DNA of 64,000 nucleotides from Sphaeramia orbicularis. Taxonomy: Eukaryota > Chordata > Actinopteri > Kurtiformes > Apogonidae. This document shows positions 46,381 to 57,197 of this stretch, one piece after another. The DNA is taken from contig NC_043965.1 in the NCBI RefSeq assembly GCF_902148855.1, positions 21,737,995-21,801,994 on the forward strand, written 5' to 3'. Each line of letters opens with the position of its first letter. Position 1 is the first letter of the stretch. The notes beneath the pieces were generated by a model, which ran no database searches, was not told the origin of the DNA, and was given only the letters and a program-made list of their open reading frames with translations. Both the position numbers and the translations under genes were made by a program.

Positions 46381-48029
46381 CAGTGGTTTTTTGACTTGTG
46401 ACCCCATTTTAACATCACAAATTTCTGGTGACCCCAGACACTCAAAACAGAGATTTTTTTATTTAATTTTTTTTTGCTAAAATTAATTTGTTTTTGATCA
46501 TGTAATAGTTTGCTATACTACGTAGCAAATAAATGTTCATTTTAGAGGACATTTAGTTTATATAATGTATATGTTGTTTATGTTTATGCATTTGGCAGAC
46601 GCTTTTTTTCAAAGCGACTTACAGGGGAAAACCAATTAAACCACTCAATCAATCAAATTTTATTTATATAGTGCCAGATCACAACAAAAAAGTTATCTCA
46701 TGACACTTTATATATAGAGTTGGTCAAAACCAGACTCTAAGCCAATTTACAGAAACCCAACAGAATCCTCCAGGAGCAAACACTTGTGAGTGGTGACAGT
46801 GGCGAGGAAAAACTTCCCTTTAACAGCAGAAACCTGGAGCAGACCCAGACTCCTGAAGGATGGCCGTCTGCCTTGACCAGTTGGGGTTAAAGAGAGAGAG
46901 TAAAGAAAGAGAAAAAGAGAGCGATAGAGATAGAAACTGGGGGAGAAGGGGAGAAGGGGGGAGTAGGGGGAGACACATGGAGGCAGGTGAGGATAGGTGA
47001 GTGATGATGATGAAGGCAGGAGAGAGGCAGGACCACCGCAGCAGATCCAGAGATAATCCTGGGAAAATCTGTGATAAGCCTGGGAAGAACTTTATTAAAA
47101 TGTTTAAAATGGAATGTCTGCCAGTACTAGGACAGGAGGTGCTCCTGGAAGAGCTGGGTCTTCAGGAGCTTCTTGAAAATAGGCAGGGATGCCTCTGTTC
47201 TCATAGTACTTGGTAGAGCGTTCCACCAATGTGGAACGACCCATGGAAAGAGCCTGGATTGTCTTGTACAAGGTCTGGGGACCACCAGACAACGTTCCCC
47301 AGGTGAGCAGAGTGGTCGTGGGGCAACATAAGCTTTTATCAGTGCATCTAGATAGGTAGGAGCAGACCCACTGAGAATTTTGTAGGCTAGGATTAAGGAT
47401 TTGAATTTGATGCGGGCAGCTATGGGTAGCCAGTATAACTCAGTAAGTAACAGGGTGACATGTGCCCTTTTAGGCTATATTATTGTGGACAGAGGCAGTA
47501 AAGCCAGGTGTAGATTACTGCACAAAAGGAGAATTGAATTTTCCTTGGTCAGGATATGTACAGTCAGTCCAGCTTGGATTTACAAGCCTGACAATTAATA
47601 CTGAACAAACAAGAACTAAAACAATGAATTAAAGATAAAATTAAAGTGTAAAATATGTGTGTTTTTATATTTTTGGATTTTATGTGTTGTTTTCTTACTT
47701 GCTGTTTTTAATCACCTTTTACATGTTTCTTTTATAATGTTTTAAATGTGTTTCTTTTTCCATGTTGTTGTATTTCAATGTCCTGCGTGAAGCACCTTGA
47801 ATTGCCTTGTTGCTGAAATGTGCTATACAAATAAACTTGCCTTGCCTTAAAGATAAACAGTACCACAGTGCTTCAGTTTCAGCTTCAGTTTGTCTTTCAT
47901 GTATTGTGATTGTCTCTGTCATCTCACCATATATTTTTTTATTAGTTAGTTTTTATTTTTATTTTTATCAATTACAAGAAATTCCAGGCAACCTCCCATG
48001 GGGTCCCGACCCCAAGGTTGAAAACACTG
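46381..48029. mobile_element. hAT element in unit A, enlarged by later insertions
   Basis: Starts CAGTGGTTTTTTGACTTGTG and ends AAGGTTGAAAACACTG, flanked by the 8-bp duplication CCCAAGAG (46,373-46,380; 48,030-48,037). The same insertion in unit B is at 59,994-60,725. A LINE tail (47,640-47,845) lies inside both; the block at 46,571-47,477 lies only in A. Confidence 0.8.
46571..47477 (+). mobile_element. Composite teleost repeat inserted in unit A only
   Basis: Contains TTTGGCAGACGCTTTTTT, a TCAATCAATCAAATTTTATT block and a GAGCGTTCCACCAATGTGGA block, all patterns I know as common teleost dispersed repeats. Unit B reads straight across the site (ATAATGTATATTATTGTGG near 60,180). No intact coding frame. 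Confidence 0.6.
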
Positions 48030-48399
48030 CCCAAGAGTATTCACATATGACCAACTTGGCCATCCCAGTTGCCATGGCACCGAACTTCCAAATAATATTA
48101 TGTACTACTATCCTACAACATCCTACGGAGCCATGCCAGCAGTAAGTACATGGACAGAATTGGAATTATCAGCCTCCTGTTGTATGGAGAACACACCCTT
48201 ACACATACACACATCATACACTCATTGATGGATCGTTTCACAAACTGAGTGTTTACATGCTCGCAGAAACATACATACCTTATGTCGTTGTGAATGGACT
48301 GATGGACAAGTAGAGTGCTGATACACATGCAGATGCAAATCTCCTGGATTTTGAATAACTTGATTGTATACAGACTGTTGCATGATTGATCTGATGACA

Positions 48400-48745
48400 T
48401 TACGTACACTGGGTAAAGGCTTTGGACACGGTGAAGCTGTGTTTTAGTTCTATGCAGCTAAACTCTGGAACAGTCTTCCTGATGACATGGGACATGCCTC
48501 TACTGTGACAATGTTTAAATCCAGGCTGAAAACGGCTCTGTTCAACTACACATAGAACAACTGAAAGGGTTCTATCTGCACTCTTCTCTTTTACTTTGTT
48601 TTAATTGATTATTATTTATGTTTTATTGATTATGTTTTAATTGTAACTGTGTGTTTTTAACCTCTTTTCCATTTTTGTAAAGCACTGTGAATTGCCCTGT
48701 GTATGAATTGTGCTATACAAATAAATCTGCCTTGCCTTGCCTAGA
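48400..48745 (+). mobile_element. LINE 3' end in unit A
   Basis: Contains CAGCTAAACTCTGGAACAGT (coding for the LWN-SLP motif) and ends TGCTATACAAATAAATCTGCC with TTGCC repeats. Counterpart in unit B at 61,085-61,445. Confidence 0.7.
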
Positions 48746-49940
48746 CATTACTATCCTGCTGGTTGAGATGCAAGGGATGACATCTGTGTTGTAGGGAAGT
48801 GTCTCATGGTTATTATGTTCTCATCTTATGGTTAAAAGAAATAATAGCCTAATTCATGGAAAGACTTGATTAAAAAAATAATTCATGATTTTCATATGTC
48901 AGGATGACAATTCATTAGGAAGGGATAAAACAGGATAATAGTTCATTTGTCCTAGGTTAAGAATGTTAAAATGAGGATTTGCCATTCGTTCTGTGTTGAC
49001 TGCTTTTGCCTTGTATGTATGGAAATAATAGAAACAGTAACCACAGTTATAGATACAATAGTTTTATTCTATATTACTTTTTGTTTACAACCTTTCACTT
49101 ACCTGTTATGAAAGTGCACTTATAAAAGTTATGATTAAAATCACAATTTTTTTTTTTGTCAGTTTGTGGCAGATGTGCTGCGCAGCAATTTATTGTTGGT
49201 GTCTATTTCCATGTATGAGAGAAACAGTTAGGTAACTGAAAATACACTCAAGATGAAGGTTAACGTATCATGCTTGTGTAGTTTTTAGACTTCTCTTTTA
49301 TCATTTTCCCCGTTATCGGGACGTAACACTTTGAGGTTCAACATTTTTTTGGCTTCAGCGTCTCATTCGTCATACATATTTCCTCTTGTGGCTGTCTTTT
49401 GCTTTCACTTACAGTTGTGTGTTGGATTATGGAATGATATAACAGAAAAACAAGCTGTGACTGAATATACGCCCAAACTCCTCCACTGTGTGAGTTCTTT
49501 GAATATGCAATAGAAAAACTTTACTTTTCTAGTTTTGATGTTCAGGCACGTTCTTTAGACTTCTGCAGTTTTCTTGTGAGTGAGAGTTTACTTCAGGATA
49601 CTAGAGGAATATCAATCATACTGATTTAAAGACAACGCGAGGACTTGTACTTTTTTTTTTCTCCAAAGGTAAATATGATTATACTTTTGATTTTGTCATA
49701 TTTGATTTGTGTGAGACTACACCTGAGTCAGAAATAACAGTTGAACAAGTTAAAATCTTAGACCATTATATTTACTGAGCTTTTTTCTTCATCTTTTTAA
49801 TAAGTACCCTATTAAATACTGTGGATACTCACACTGTCAACCTACTAAAGAAAGGTAAAATATCATCCTCACCCCCTAAGACCTGTCTTGTTGTATGATT
49901 CATTTCAGAACAGAAAGAGGAACTTGACTTGTGCCCCATC

Positions 49941-52900
49941 ATGATGGAAATTGTGATCTTCCTAGTTCTTTGTCTCATCGATGGGCGGCCCTCTGTTCAC
50001 ATCCCCCACTCACCCAACGGGATCAGACAATGTCGTGCCTCCACAGGCCTCTCCATCACAGCCATGGAGGTGCTGCCCGGTGGAGGCTGGGACAACCTTC
50101 GAAACATAGACATGGGTCGAGTCATGAACATGAGCTTCACCTACTGTCAGACCACTGAGGATGGGCTCTTCTTCATTCCAGATGAGGTGTTTGTAATCCC
50201 CCGAAAGGAGACGGGTGTGGAGACCTACTCAGAAATTATCACTTCCTGGATGCAGCAGACCAGCGTAACATCTCACTCCATAAATACAAAAGTGTCCTTC
50301 TTCTCTGTGCTCAATGGGAAATATTCTGAAGAGAACCAACAGATGAAAACTCATCAGGTCAAAGACTCCGCGGTCACATCCAGAGTCCAGGTGAGTTTTG
50401 ACTTTTCCTACTGGATAACATTAAAAACATAAGAAAGTTTATTAATTAAGAACTAAAACAAGGGTCATATTAATATTACTTATACAAATTAGTCATATTT
50501 AGTTGGTCATCTATTAATTTTACTTTAAATTATAAAAAGCAATACTGGCAATGTGTCAGAATCAGGAAGAACTACTGTAACTTCAAGTCCATGGAAAGAC
50601 ACTGCAGTCACGTTAGAGCAGTGTTTTTCAACCTTGGGGTCACCTGGAATTCAAATGGGGTCACCTGAAATTTCTAGTAATTAATAGAAATAAAAACTTA
50701 CTAATAAAAAATATATGGTGAGTTGAGAGAGACAATCCCAATCCATAAAAGACATGACAAACTGTGAAGCTGAAAATGAAGCACTGTGGTACTGTTTATC
50801 TTTCAAATGTTCATTGTGGTCAGTTTCAGATGCTGCAGCTCTTTCATAATTCATAGTTTGAGTTCTTGTTTGTTCAGTATTAATTGTCAGCCTTGTAAAT
50901 CCAAGCTGGACTGACTGTACATATCCTGACCAAGGAAAATAAAATTCTCACTTTGTGCAGTAATCTACACCTGGCTTTTCTGCCCCCATCCATAATAATA
51001 TACATTATATAGACTAAATGTCATCTAAAATTAACATTTATTTGCAACATAGTATAGCAAACTATCACATAATCAAAAACAAATTATTTTTAACAAAAAA
51101 AGTCTTCCTTTTGAATGTCTGGGGTCGCCAGAAATGTGTGATCTTAAAATGGGGTCACGAGCCAAATAACGTTGGGAACCACTGGTTTAAAGGAAAATAA
51201 GTATTAAGTTACACATATACAGTAATGTGCTGAAGTCCTTTGCCAGCATTAGGTTTGTTGGGTAAGTAAAGTTATAATGACCATAAATATGCATCTGTCC
51301 CTGTATTAACATTAATCTGGATATATGGGATGTATGTACATTGTACATACTTGCTGTACTTACATACTTGTACACTGTACAGCAATAAAAAAAAATTACA
51401 AAAGTTTCAGGGGACAAAAAAAACAGGTTCTACAACCCAGGTAAAAGAGGTAGTATTAAGTGTGACTTCCCTTCGCACTTAAGATGCCTCTTTTTTTTTT
51501 TCTTCTTTTTTTTTCCTCTTTTATGGGCTCAGCTGGCTGACAGGCAGCTGTCTGTACTGATAAGGCAGCAGCCAACACCAACTGTACTCCCAGTCATCAT
51601 TGCCTATTTTTCTAACACCTTTGCTTGTGTATCCTCTTTTATTTGGACATTTTACCAGGGAGTATCTCACACTACTTTTTTTTTTTCCCTACTTGTCCTG
51701 TCCAGCGTCCTAACAGCAGAATGGTAGTCTGGTTCCTTTTGGTGCTGAACAAATTTGCTTTGCCAAGGGTAACTTCATAAAGTATATAAAGAACCCTTTG
51801 ATATTCTACTGTGTTTATTATGAGTTTTGTTGACCCACATTTTGATGCCGGACGTGACATGGGGGGTGGGGGTGGGGGGGTAGAAGAAGGGGAGAGAACA
51901 AGAGAGAAGGTGGTGAAGACCCTCACAACAAAGTATCAACAACACAAACAGCAACAACCATGGAGACAATTATAATGGTGACAATAACTACAACCAGAAC
52001 TGAGTAATTAAGTAAAGCACTTAAGATGCCTCTAATCATTTTATTCAGACAATATGAGATTTATTGCATCAATTAAAAAAAAAAGTTTTATACCAGGTGT
52101 CATTCAACACATCTCAGATGTTTCTATTTGTGCTGCTTCTTTCCATGGGGTCAGGGGTCACATTAGATAGTGACTTTTACCTTTAAACCCCTTCAGTTCA
52201 GTTTTTTGTGTATCTTGTATTTGAAGAAATGAGAATGAGACATAAATATGTGTGTTCTACAACTAAAAGTAGCTGAACACTTTTGCACAGGACTGTAGAT
52301 TATCCATTAACTACTTATTCACATAAATATCAGAAGCATATTAAGTCCTTGTTAATCCTTAGGAAGCTCTTATTAATGCATTACTAGCGGCATTGTACCC
52401 GTGGTGTCATTGTGCAATAGCGCCCTCCCATGGTGCAACAGTGGCATTGCACTCGTACGCCCTCCCGTGTTGCAGCATCGGGACACGCGTCGGACACGCA
52501 TCAGTCGGACACAGAACGTCCATTATAGTGGGATTATGGGTGATGATATTTTATAACTACCAGTTTGATTTTATTTGAGTTTTTCAGTTTTGTTCCTTAA
52601 TAATAAATCAGTCACTATTCTTCTGGTTTTACTACCTTACATGACTCATACTGAACGAAGCACATTGTTCCTCCTTTATGATCATCAGGGAGGGGGAAAA
52701 GTAGAAAGCATATTAGTTTTAAAATATAATCATACAGAATAAATCCTTGAGAAGCACTGGATAAAGATCAAGAATGACCCAAAATGCTACTGATATAATA
52801 AATACAGGGTGACACTAAAAAACGGGAACTTTTTAACAATCCAATAAAACCAAGAGTGATGGAAGAAAAATATTTTATTCATAGTAATTGAAACCTTAAA

Positions 52901-55900
52901 ACATGCCATTTAAGAAACAATGACGGAATTTTCATTTTTTTATAAATTACTTCCTGTAGATGGCGTCCTCTTGGACGAATGCATTCTTGAAATCTGCTGT
53001 TGAGATTCCTCATTGACCGCTGCAACATCTCAGCTGGGATACTGTGAATTTCCTCCTGAATTCTCTGTTTTAACTCATCCAGAGTTCTTGGACGAGTGGT
53101 GTACACTTTACTCTTGAAATAGCCCCACAAGAAAAAAATCACAAACGGACAAATCTGGTGATCTAGGGGGCCAGGGAACGTTACCGAATCTTGAGATCAC
53201 ACGGTTACCGAACAATTCTCGCACAGCCTCCAATGATTGCCGTGCAGTGTGTGATGTCGCTCCATCCTGTTGACACCAGGTTTCTTGAACGTGTGGAAAA
53301 TTGTTCAATTCAGGTGTAACGAAGGATTGTAACATCTCCATGTAACGATTCGCAGTGACAGTGACTAAGATCCCCTGTTCATTTTCAAAAAAATAAGGTC
53401 CGATGATCCCATGTAATGAAACAGCACACCATACTGTCACCTTACTCGTGCGTAAAGGGCGCTCATGAACTTCATTAGGATTTGTGTCTGCCCAGTAACG
53501 GTAGTTCTGCTTATTCACGTAACCTGTGAGATGAAAATGGGCCTCATCTGACATCCATAACTTGCTTAGAAATTCATCGTCATTGTTTATGTTTGTTATC
53601 ATTTGTTGACAGTATTCTAATCGCAGCTGGTAATCGTTTTCCCTCAGTTGTTGCACTATCTGCAGCTTGTATGGATGAAATTTCAAATCTAAAGTAAGAA
53701 TTCTGTGAACACTCTCCCGGGACATTTCAACCGCAGCTGCTTGCTTACGAATTGAACGCCGTGGGCTTCGTAAGACAGACTCGCGTACAACATCAATGTT
53801 CTGTGGAGTACGAGCACTTCTTGGTCGTCCTGTTGGTTTCTTCTTTAGGGCAGATCCAGTCTCTTCAAAGTTATTAAACCAATATTTTATCGCATGTTTT
53901 GATGGAACAGCACCATGACGTCCTAAATTGTAAAAACGTCGGAACTCCCTCTGCGCAGCTGTCAAACTATCACCGTTTTTATAAAACATTTTTATGGCTA
54001 ACGCACACTGTTGCCCGTTTCACTGATCCATGGTTACTAAAATGGGGGTGTGTTTACTGGCTCAAGGTCACTGTCTCGCAGTGCTGCCACTTGCTCATGT
54101 CTGCCAATACGCACTTCAAAAATTCCCGTTTTTTTTGGGTCACCCTGTATATGTAATACATAATAAATGGTTAATGGAGGGATATGTGTACCTGTGTTAC
54201 CTGTGAAGTAAATTAATAAGGTGAAGGATAATAATAGATAGTTGTTTTTATGAAACTGGGTTCATTTTGGTACCTGGCACTTTGCCAGCTTTTTTAGACC
54301 AAATAATAAAACAGAAATTTAGACACATTTCCCTCCAGGATGTACCTAATGATGACCTCAGATAAATGCAAAAAAAAATTATACTCTTGCTCAGAGCCAT
54401 CCCAAAATTAATGAATTTTTAATCAAATACTGGGGCAAAAAAATAGGACCAAAATTGGGACATAAAAAGCTACCTAGGTATCAGTGCATTTGATCTGGAA
54501 AACATGGTGTGAAATGGTCTTATATATTGCTATAAGTAAAGACACTATTAAATTTGATGATCCTAGTGGGTTTTCTAATCCAGACATGCAGGTTTTTCAG
54601 GAATCTCAGTCTCATTCCAGGTTTTGTGTGTAACCCATCGTGTCCACTGGCGTTACATGTGGAACCCGCCCATTTAAACTCATATAAATCGTGAATGATT
54701 TTGCAACAGTGGTCATTTTTGTGAAACACTCACCCTTGCATATTTACTTTAATCCCAAAATGTACCTGTGAGAGAATAAAAAAATATTCGAAAAAAAATA
54801 AATAAATAAATAAAATAACCGCATGTAATTTTCATGTTCTTTTTACCATGTTACATACTAATTTTTGTATAAGAGATTATATTAAAAAAATATGAAAATG
54901 TGTCTTATCTGAAAAATAGTTTCTCTTTTAACTCAGTAAATATTTATTTTTTAAATAGACCCAAAGTGCTTCCAAACTTGCTTCATAACAGTAGTCTACA
55001 TCTGGTTAGAATTTTTTGCCGACATGTCTTGTTTTTAGGGACCAATTTCATAGGAGCACCCAGATGTTAAAACCACTTCAGAATATTATTTAATACTGTT
55101 CTGTTCCTTTTAAAGGTGCGTAACGTCATCTACACCGTTAAGGCTTACCCTGACTTCACTCTGGACTCTCGCTTCGCTCAACAAGTCAAAGAAGTTGCTG
55201 ATGCTATTGAAAACAACCAGACCAGGAATGCAGCCTATCTATCAGAGAAGATGGTCATGGACTATGGAACCCATGTTATCACTAGTGTTGATGCTGGAGC
55301 TGTATTAGTGCAGGAGGACTACCTCCGCTCTGCATATGTTACAGACAATCAATCAGATATCTCATCTGTTAAAGCTCAAACCAGCTTAAACTTTTTCAAT
55401 GCACTCGAGTTAAACATCAGCAGTAAGGACACCCAGAAGAGCTCAATGCTTCAAGACTATCAGTCCAACATTCAGTACTCTATTGTTCAAAGCTACGGTG
55501 GTGCGTCTTTCTATCCTGGTATCACTCTGCAGAAGTGGCAGGAGAGCACTAGAAACAACCTGGTCGCTATTGATCGGTCAGGATTACCCTTATACTTTTT
55601 CATAAACACCAACAACTTCCCTGACCTGCCTCAGCCTACTGTTGGAAAGGTGGCTCTTGTGGTGAGCAAGGCCGTGGAGCGCTACTACAAGGTCAACAAA
55701 CGTCCTGGCTGTGTTGACATCAACTCAAAGAACTTCAACTTTCAGGCCAACATTGACGATTCGTCCTGTGAGGGTCCTGCTACAAACCACAGCTTTGGTG
55801 GTGTCTATCAGGAGTGTGTCCCACGCAGCTCAGATGCAGGTCCACTTTGTAAGGAACTGGAGCAGAAAAACCCAGACACAGGTGACTTCTCCTGCCGGTC

Positions 55901-56774
55901 TCCTTACAAGGCCACTTTACTGAGATCTGAACTGAGACAACAGAGTTACAATTTATACCAATGCCATGACCAACAGAGTAGCTGTGGCTTTCTGTACCTT
56001 GACACTTGCCATAGTCAAGTCTGTCAGGACAACTATTACGTTCACAGTGCTACTATTAACACATACTGGTGCTCAGTTAATGGAAAGGCCCCAGATAACT
56101 CTGGGTATCTGTTTGGAGGCATCTACAGCCCCTCACTCCTGAATCCCATCACCAATTCCAAAAGCTGCCCTGCTAGTTTCATTCCAGTCAAATTTCTCTC
56201 TGATGGCCAGGTGATTTGTGTAAGTAAAGACTATGAAGCTGGTACCAGATCCTCTGTTCCATTTGCAGGCCTCTTTAGCTGTGAGTCAGGCAACCCACTA
56301 GCAAATGGACAACGGCGCTGTCCTCCCAAATTTAGCCAACAACTCGCTACAGTCAGCGATGGGTGTGAGATTCTTTACTGCGTTCAGTCTGGATTGTTCA
56401 CAGGTGGTCAGCTGCGACCCGTCCGTCTGCCTCCTTTTATTAAACCTTCTCTGGTCAGCATGCAGCGCACCAACACAGTTATGGTGATGACAGAGGGGGA
56501 TAAGATCTGGGTCAGGGTGGGCCAGACCAAGATGTGGAAACTGGTTAAACCAGGGGAACTAAAGGGGATGGCGACGGACGTCGATCCAGAATCTAAGTCT
56601 ATGTCCAGTGGAGCGATATCAAGAGTAGCCTTCGGGGTGCTGGGGTTGGTGGTGGCGGTGGCGGTGGTCATAGGGGTAGTGTTCCTGGTAAATGAAAGGA
56701 GGGGGCTGTCAGGATCTCCGACGGCTAGAGGCTATCAGGAAATGCAGGGAGGGACTGAGGATAGTGATGTATAA
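49941..56774 (+). CDS. mpeg1: Perforin-2 (macrophage-expressed gene 1), copy B, diverged
   Basis: Exons 49,941-50,390 and 55,116-56,774 give 702 residues of the same architecture: signal peptide, MACPF domain with YGTHVITSVDAGA, P2 domain, membrane segment, short tail. All cysteines I compared with copy A are kept. It differs most in two clusters: residues 227-265 (NALELNISSKD against DKVKFDISSQD in A), in the expected second membrane-inserting hairpin, and 433-454 (CHDQQSSCGFLYLDTCHSQVC against CHDHRYHCGFLGLSICHRQDC), in P2. The last nine codons are lost to a TAA that replaces a sense codon of copy A (56,772-56,774). The juxtamembrane KRRRR of A is NERRG here, leaving a tail without lysine. 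The 4.7-kb intron holds four elements, one a near-intact transposon. Probably functional but altered. Confidence 0.93.
50619..51184. mobile_element. hAT element in intron of copy B
   Basis: CAGTGTTTTTCAACCTTGGG at the left and GTTGGGAACCACTG at the right, with a slightly decayed 8-bp duplication (CGTTAGAG / GTTTAAAG). The empty site in copy A reads CTTTAGAG (near 40,971). The left part is also in copy C (63,342). Confidence 0.85.
51220..52295. mobile_element. MITE-C in copy B, split by a retroposed sequence
   Basis: Orthologous to 41,006-41,506 of copy A; ends CAGTAATGTGCTGAAG and, reversed, CAGTCCTGTGCAAAAGTG. Interrupted at 51,492-52,016. Confidence 0.8.
51492..52016 (-). mobile_element. 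Retroposed sequence of unknown source
   Basis: A 525-bp insert flanked by a perfect 17-bp duplication GCACTTAAGATGCCTCT (51,475-51,491; 52,017-52,033). On the minus strand it ends in an A-rich tail, the pattern of LINE-driven reverse transcription. It contains a C-rich block (about 51,860-51,885 complement) and no LINE coding motif. It may be a SINE, a LINE leader or a processed transcript copy. Confidence 0.75.
52805..54147 (-). mobile_element. Mariner-like (DD41D-type) transposon, nearly intact
   Basis: 1,343 bp with inverted ends CAGGGTGACACTAAAAAACG and CAGGGTGACCCAAAAAAAAC, flanked by TA (52,803-52,804; 54,148-54,149). Copy A has the uninterrupted site (ATAAAAAATATATGTAATAC near 41,880), so the insertion followed the A/B duplication. 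It carries one transposase gene on the minus strand. Confidence 0.93.
52879..53989 (-). pseudogene. Mariner-like transposase, one frameshift
   Basis: About 350 residues reading from 53,989. An N-terminal helix-turn-helix (LTAAQREFRRFYNLGRHG, then KHAIKYWFNNF) is followed by a basic linker (KKKPTGRPRSART) and a second DNA-binding region (SIRKQAAAVEMSRESVHRIL). The catalytic motifs are WMSDEAHFHLTG, CQQDGATSHTA and PDLSVCDFF; the last two aspartates are 41 residues apart, the DD41D spacing. Directly after the third aspartate a run of seven T (minus strand; 53,132-53,138) has one base too many. The frame moves, and the C-terminal part (FLWGYFKSKVYTTRPRTLDE) continues in the next frame to 52,879. 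Otherwise intact, so young; a sequencing slip in the homopolymer cannot be ruled out. The N-terminal domain resembles those common in arthropod genomes. Confidence 0.88.
54237..55062 (-). mobile_element. MITE-D in copy B
   Basis: TTTTATGAAACTGGGTTCAT at the left and CCAATTTCATAGGAGCACCC at the right; the same insertion as 41,964-42,752 of copy A. Confidence 0.75.
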
Positions 56775-57197
56775 ATGTTTCCAATGCAGGAGGAGGCTTA
56801 AAGCAGAGCGCACAGCAGCGACAAACGGCAAAATGTTGAATGTTCTGTGGCTTGAATCACTTTGTATTAAATACTATCAGGTGTCTGTAACACACCAAAC
56901 TGCATCAGAAACAAAAGCAGAAGTTGTTTTCACAGTGAACCAACACTGCCCCCGTGAGGTCACAAGCCAGACATGACATACAGTCATGGAAAAAGTTATT
57001 ACTACACGCTTGTTTTCTTCAATTTCTTGTTATTTTAATGCCTGGTACAACTAAAGGTACACTTGTTTGGACAAATATAATAATAACAAAAATAGCTCAA
57101 AAGAGTTTCATTTCAGAGCTGATATCTATCCATTTTCCATTATTTTCTTGATAATCAAAATCACTTCAGTTCTTACATCAATATCTATGGCATTGTA

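Larger units (their letters stand above)
38670..49310 (+). repeat. Tandem duplication unit A
   Basis: The unit starts near GCTTTGAGCTCTGATTTAAC and contains perforin-2 copy A with all its 5' and 3' flank. Unit B (about 49,310-62,030) repeats the order: TTTCAGCGT(C/T)(C/T)CATTCGTC upstream, exon 1, intron, exon 2, MITE-E, MITE-B, hAT, LINE end. Unit C begins near 62,030 and leaves the window. The exon-1-to-exon-1 step is 10.6 kb (A to B) and 12.7 kb (B to C). Confidence 0.9.
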
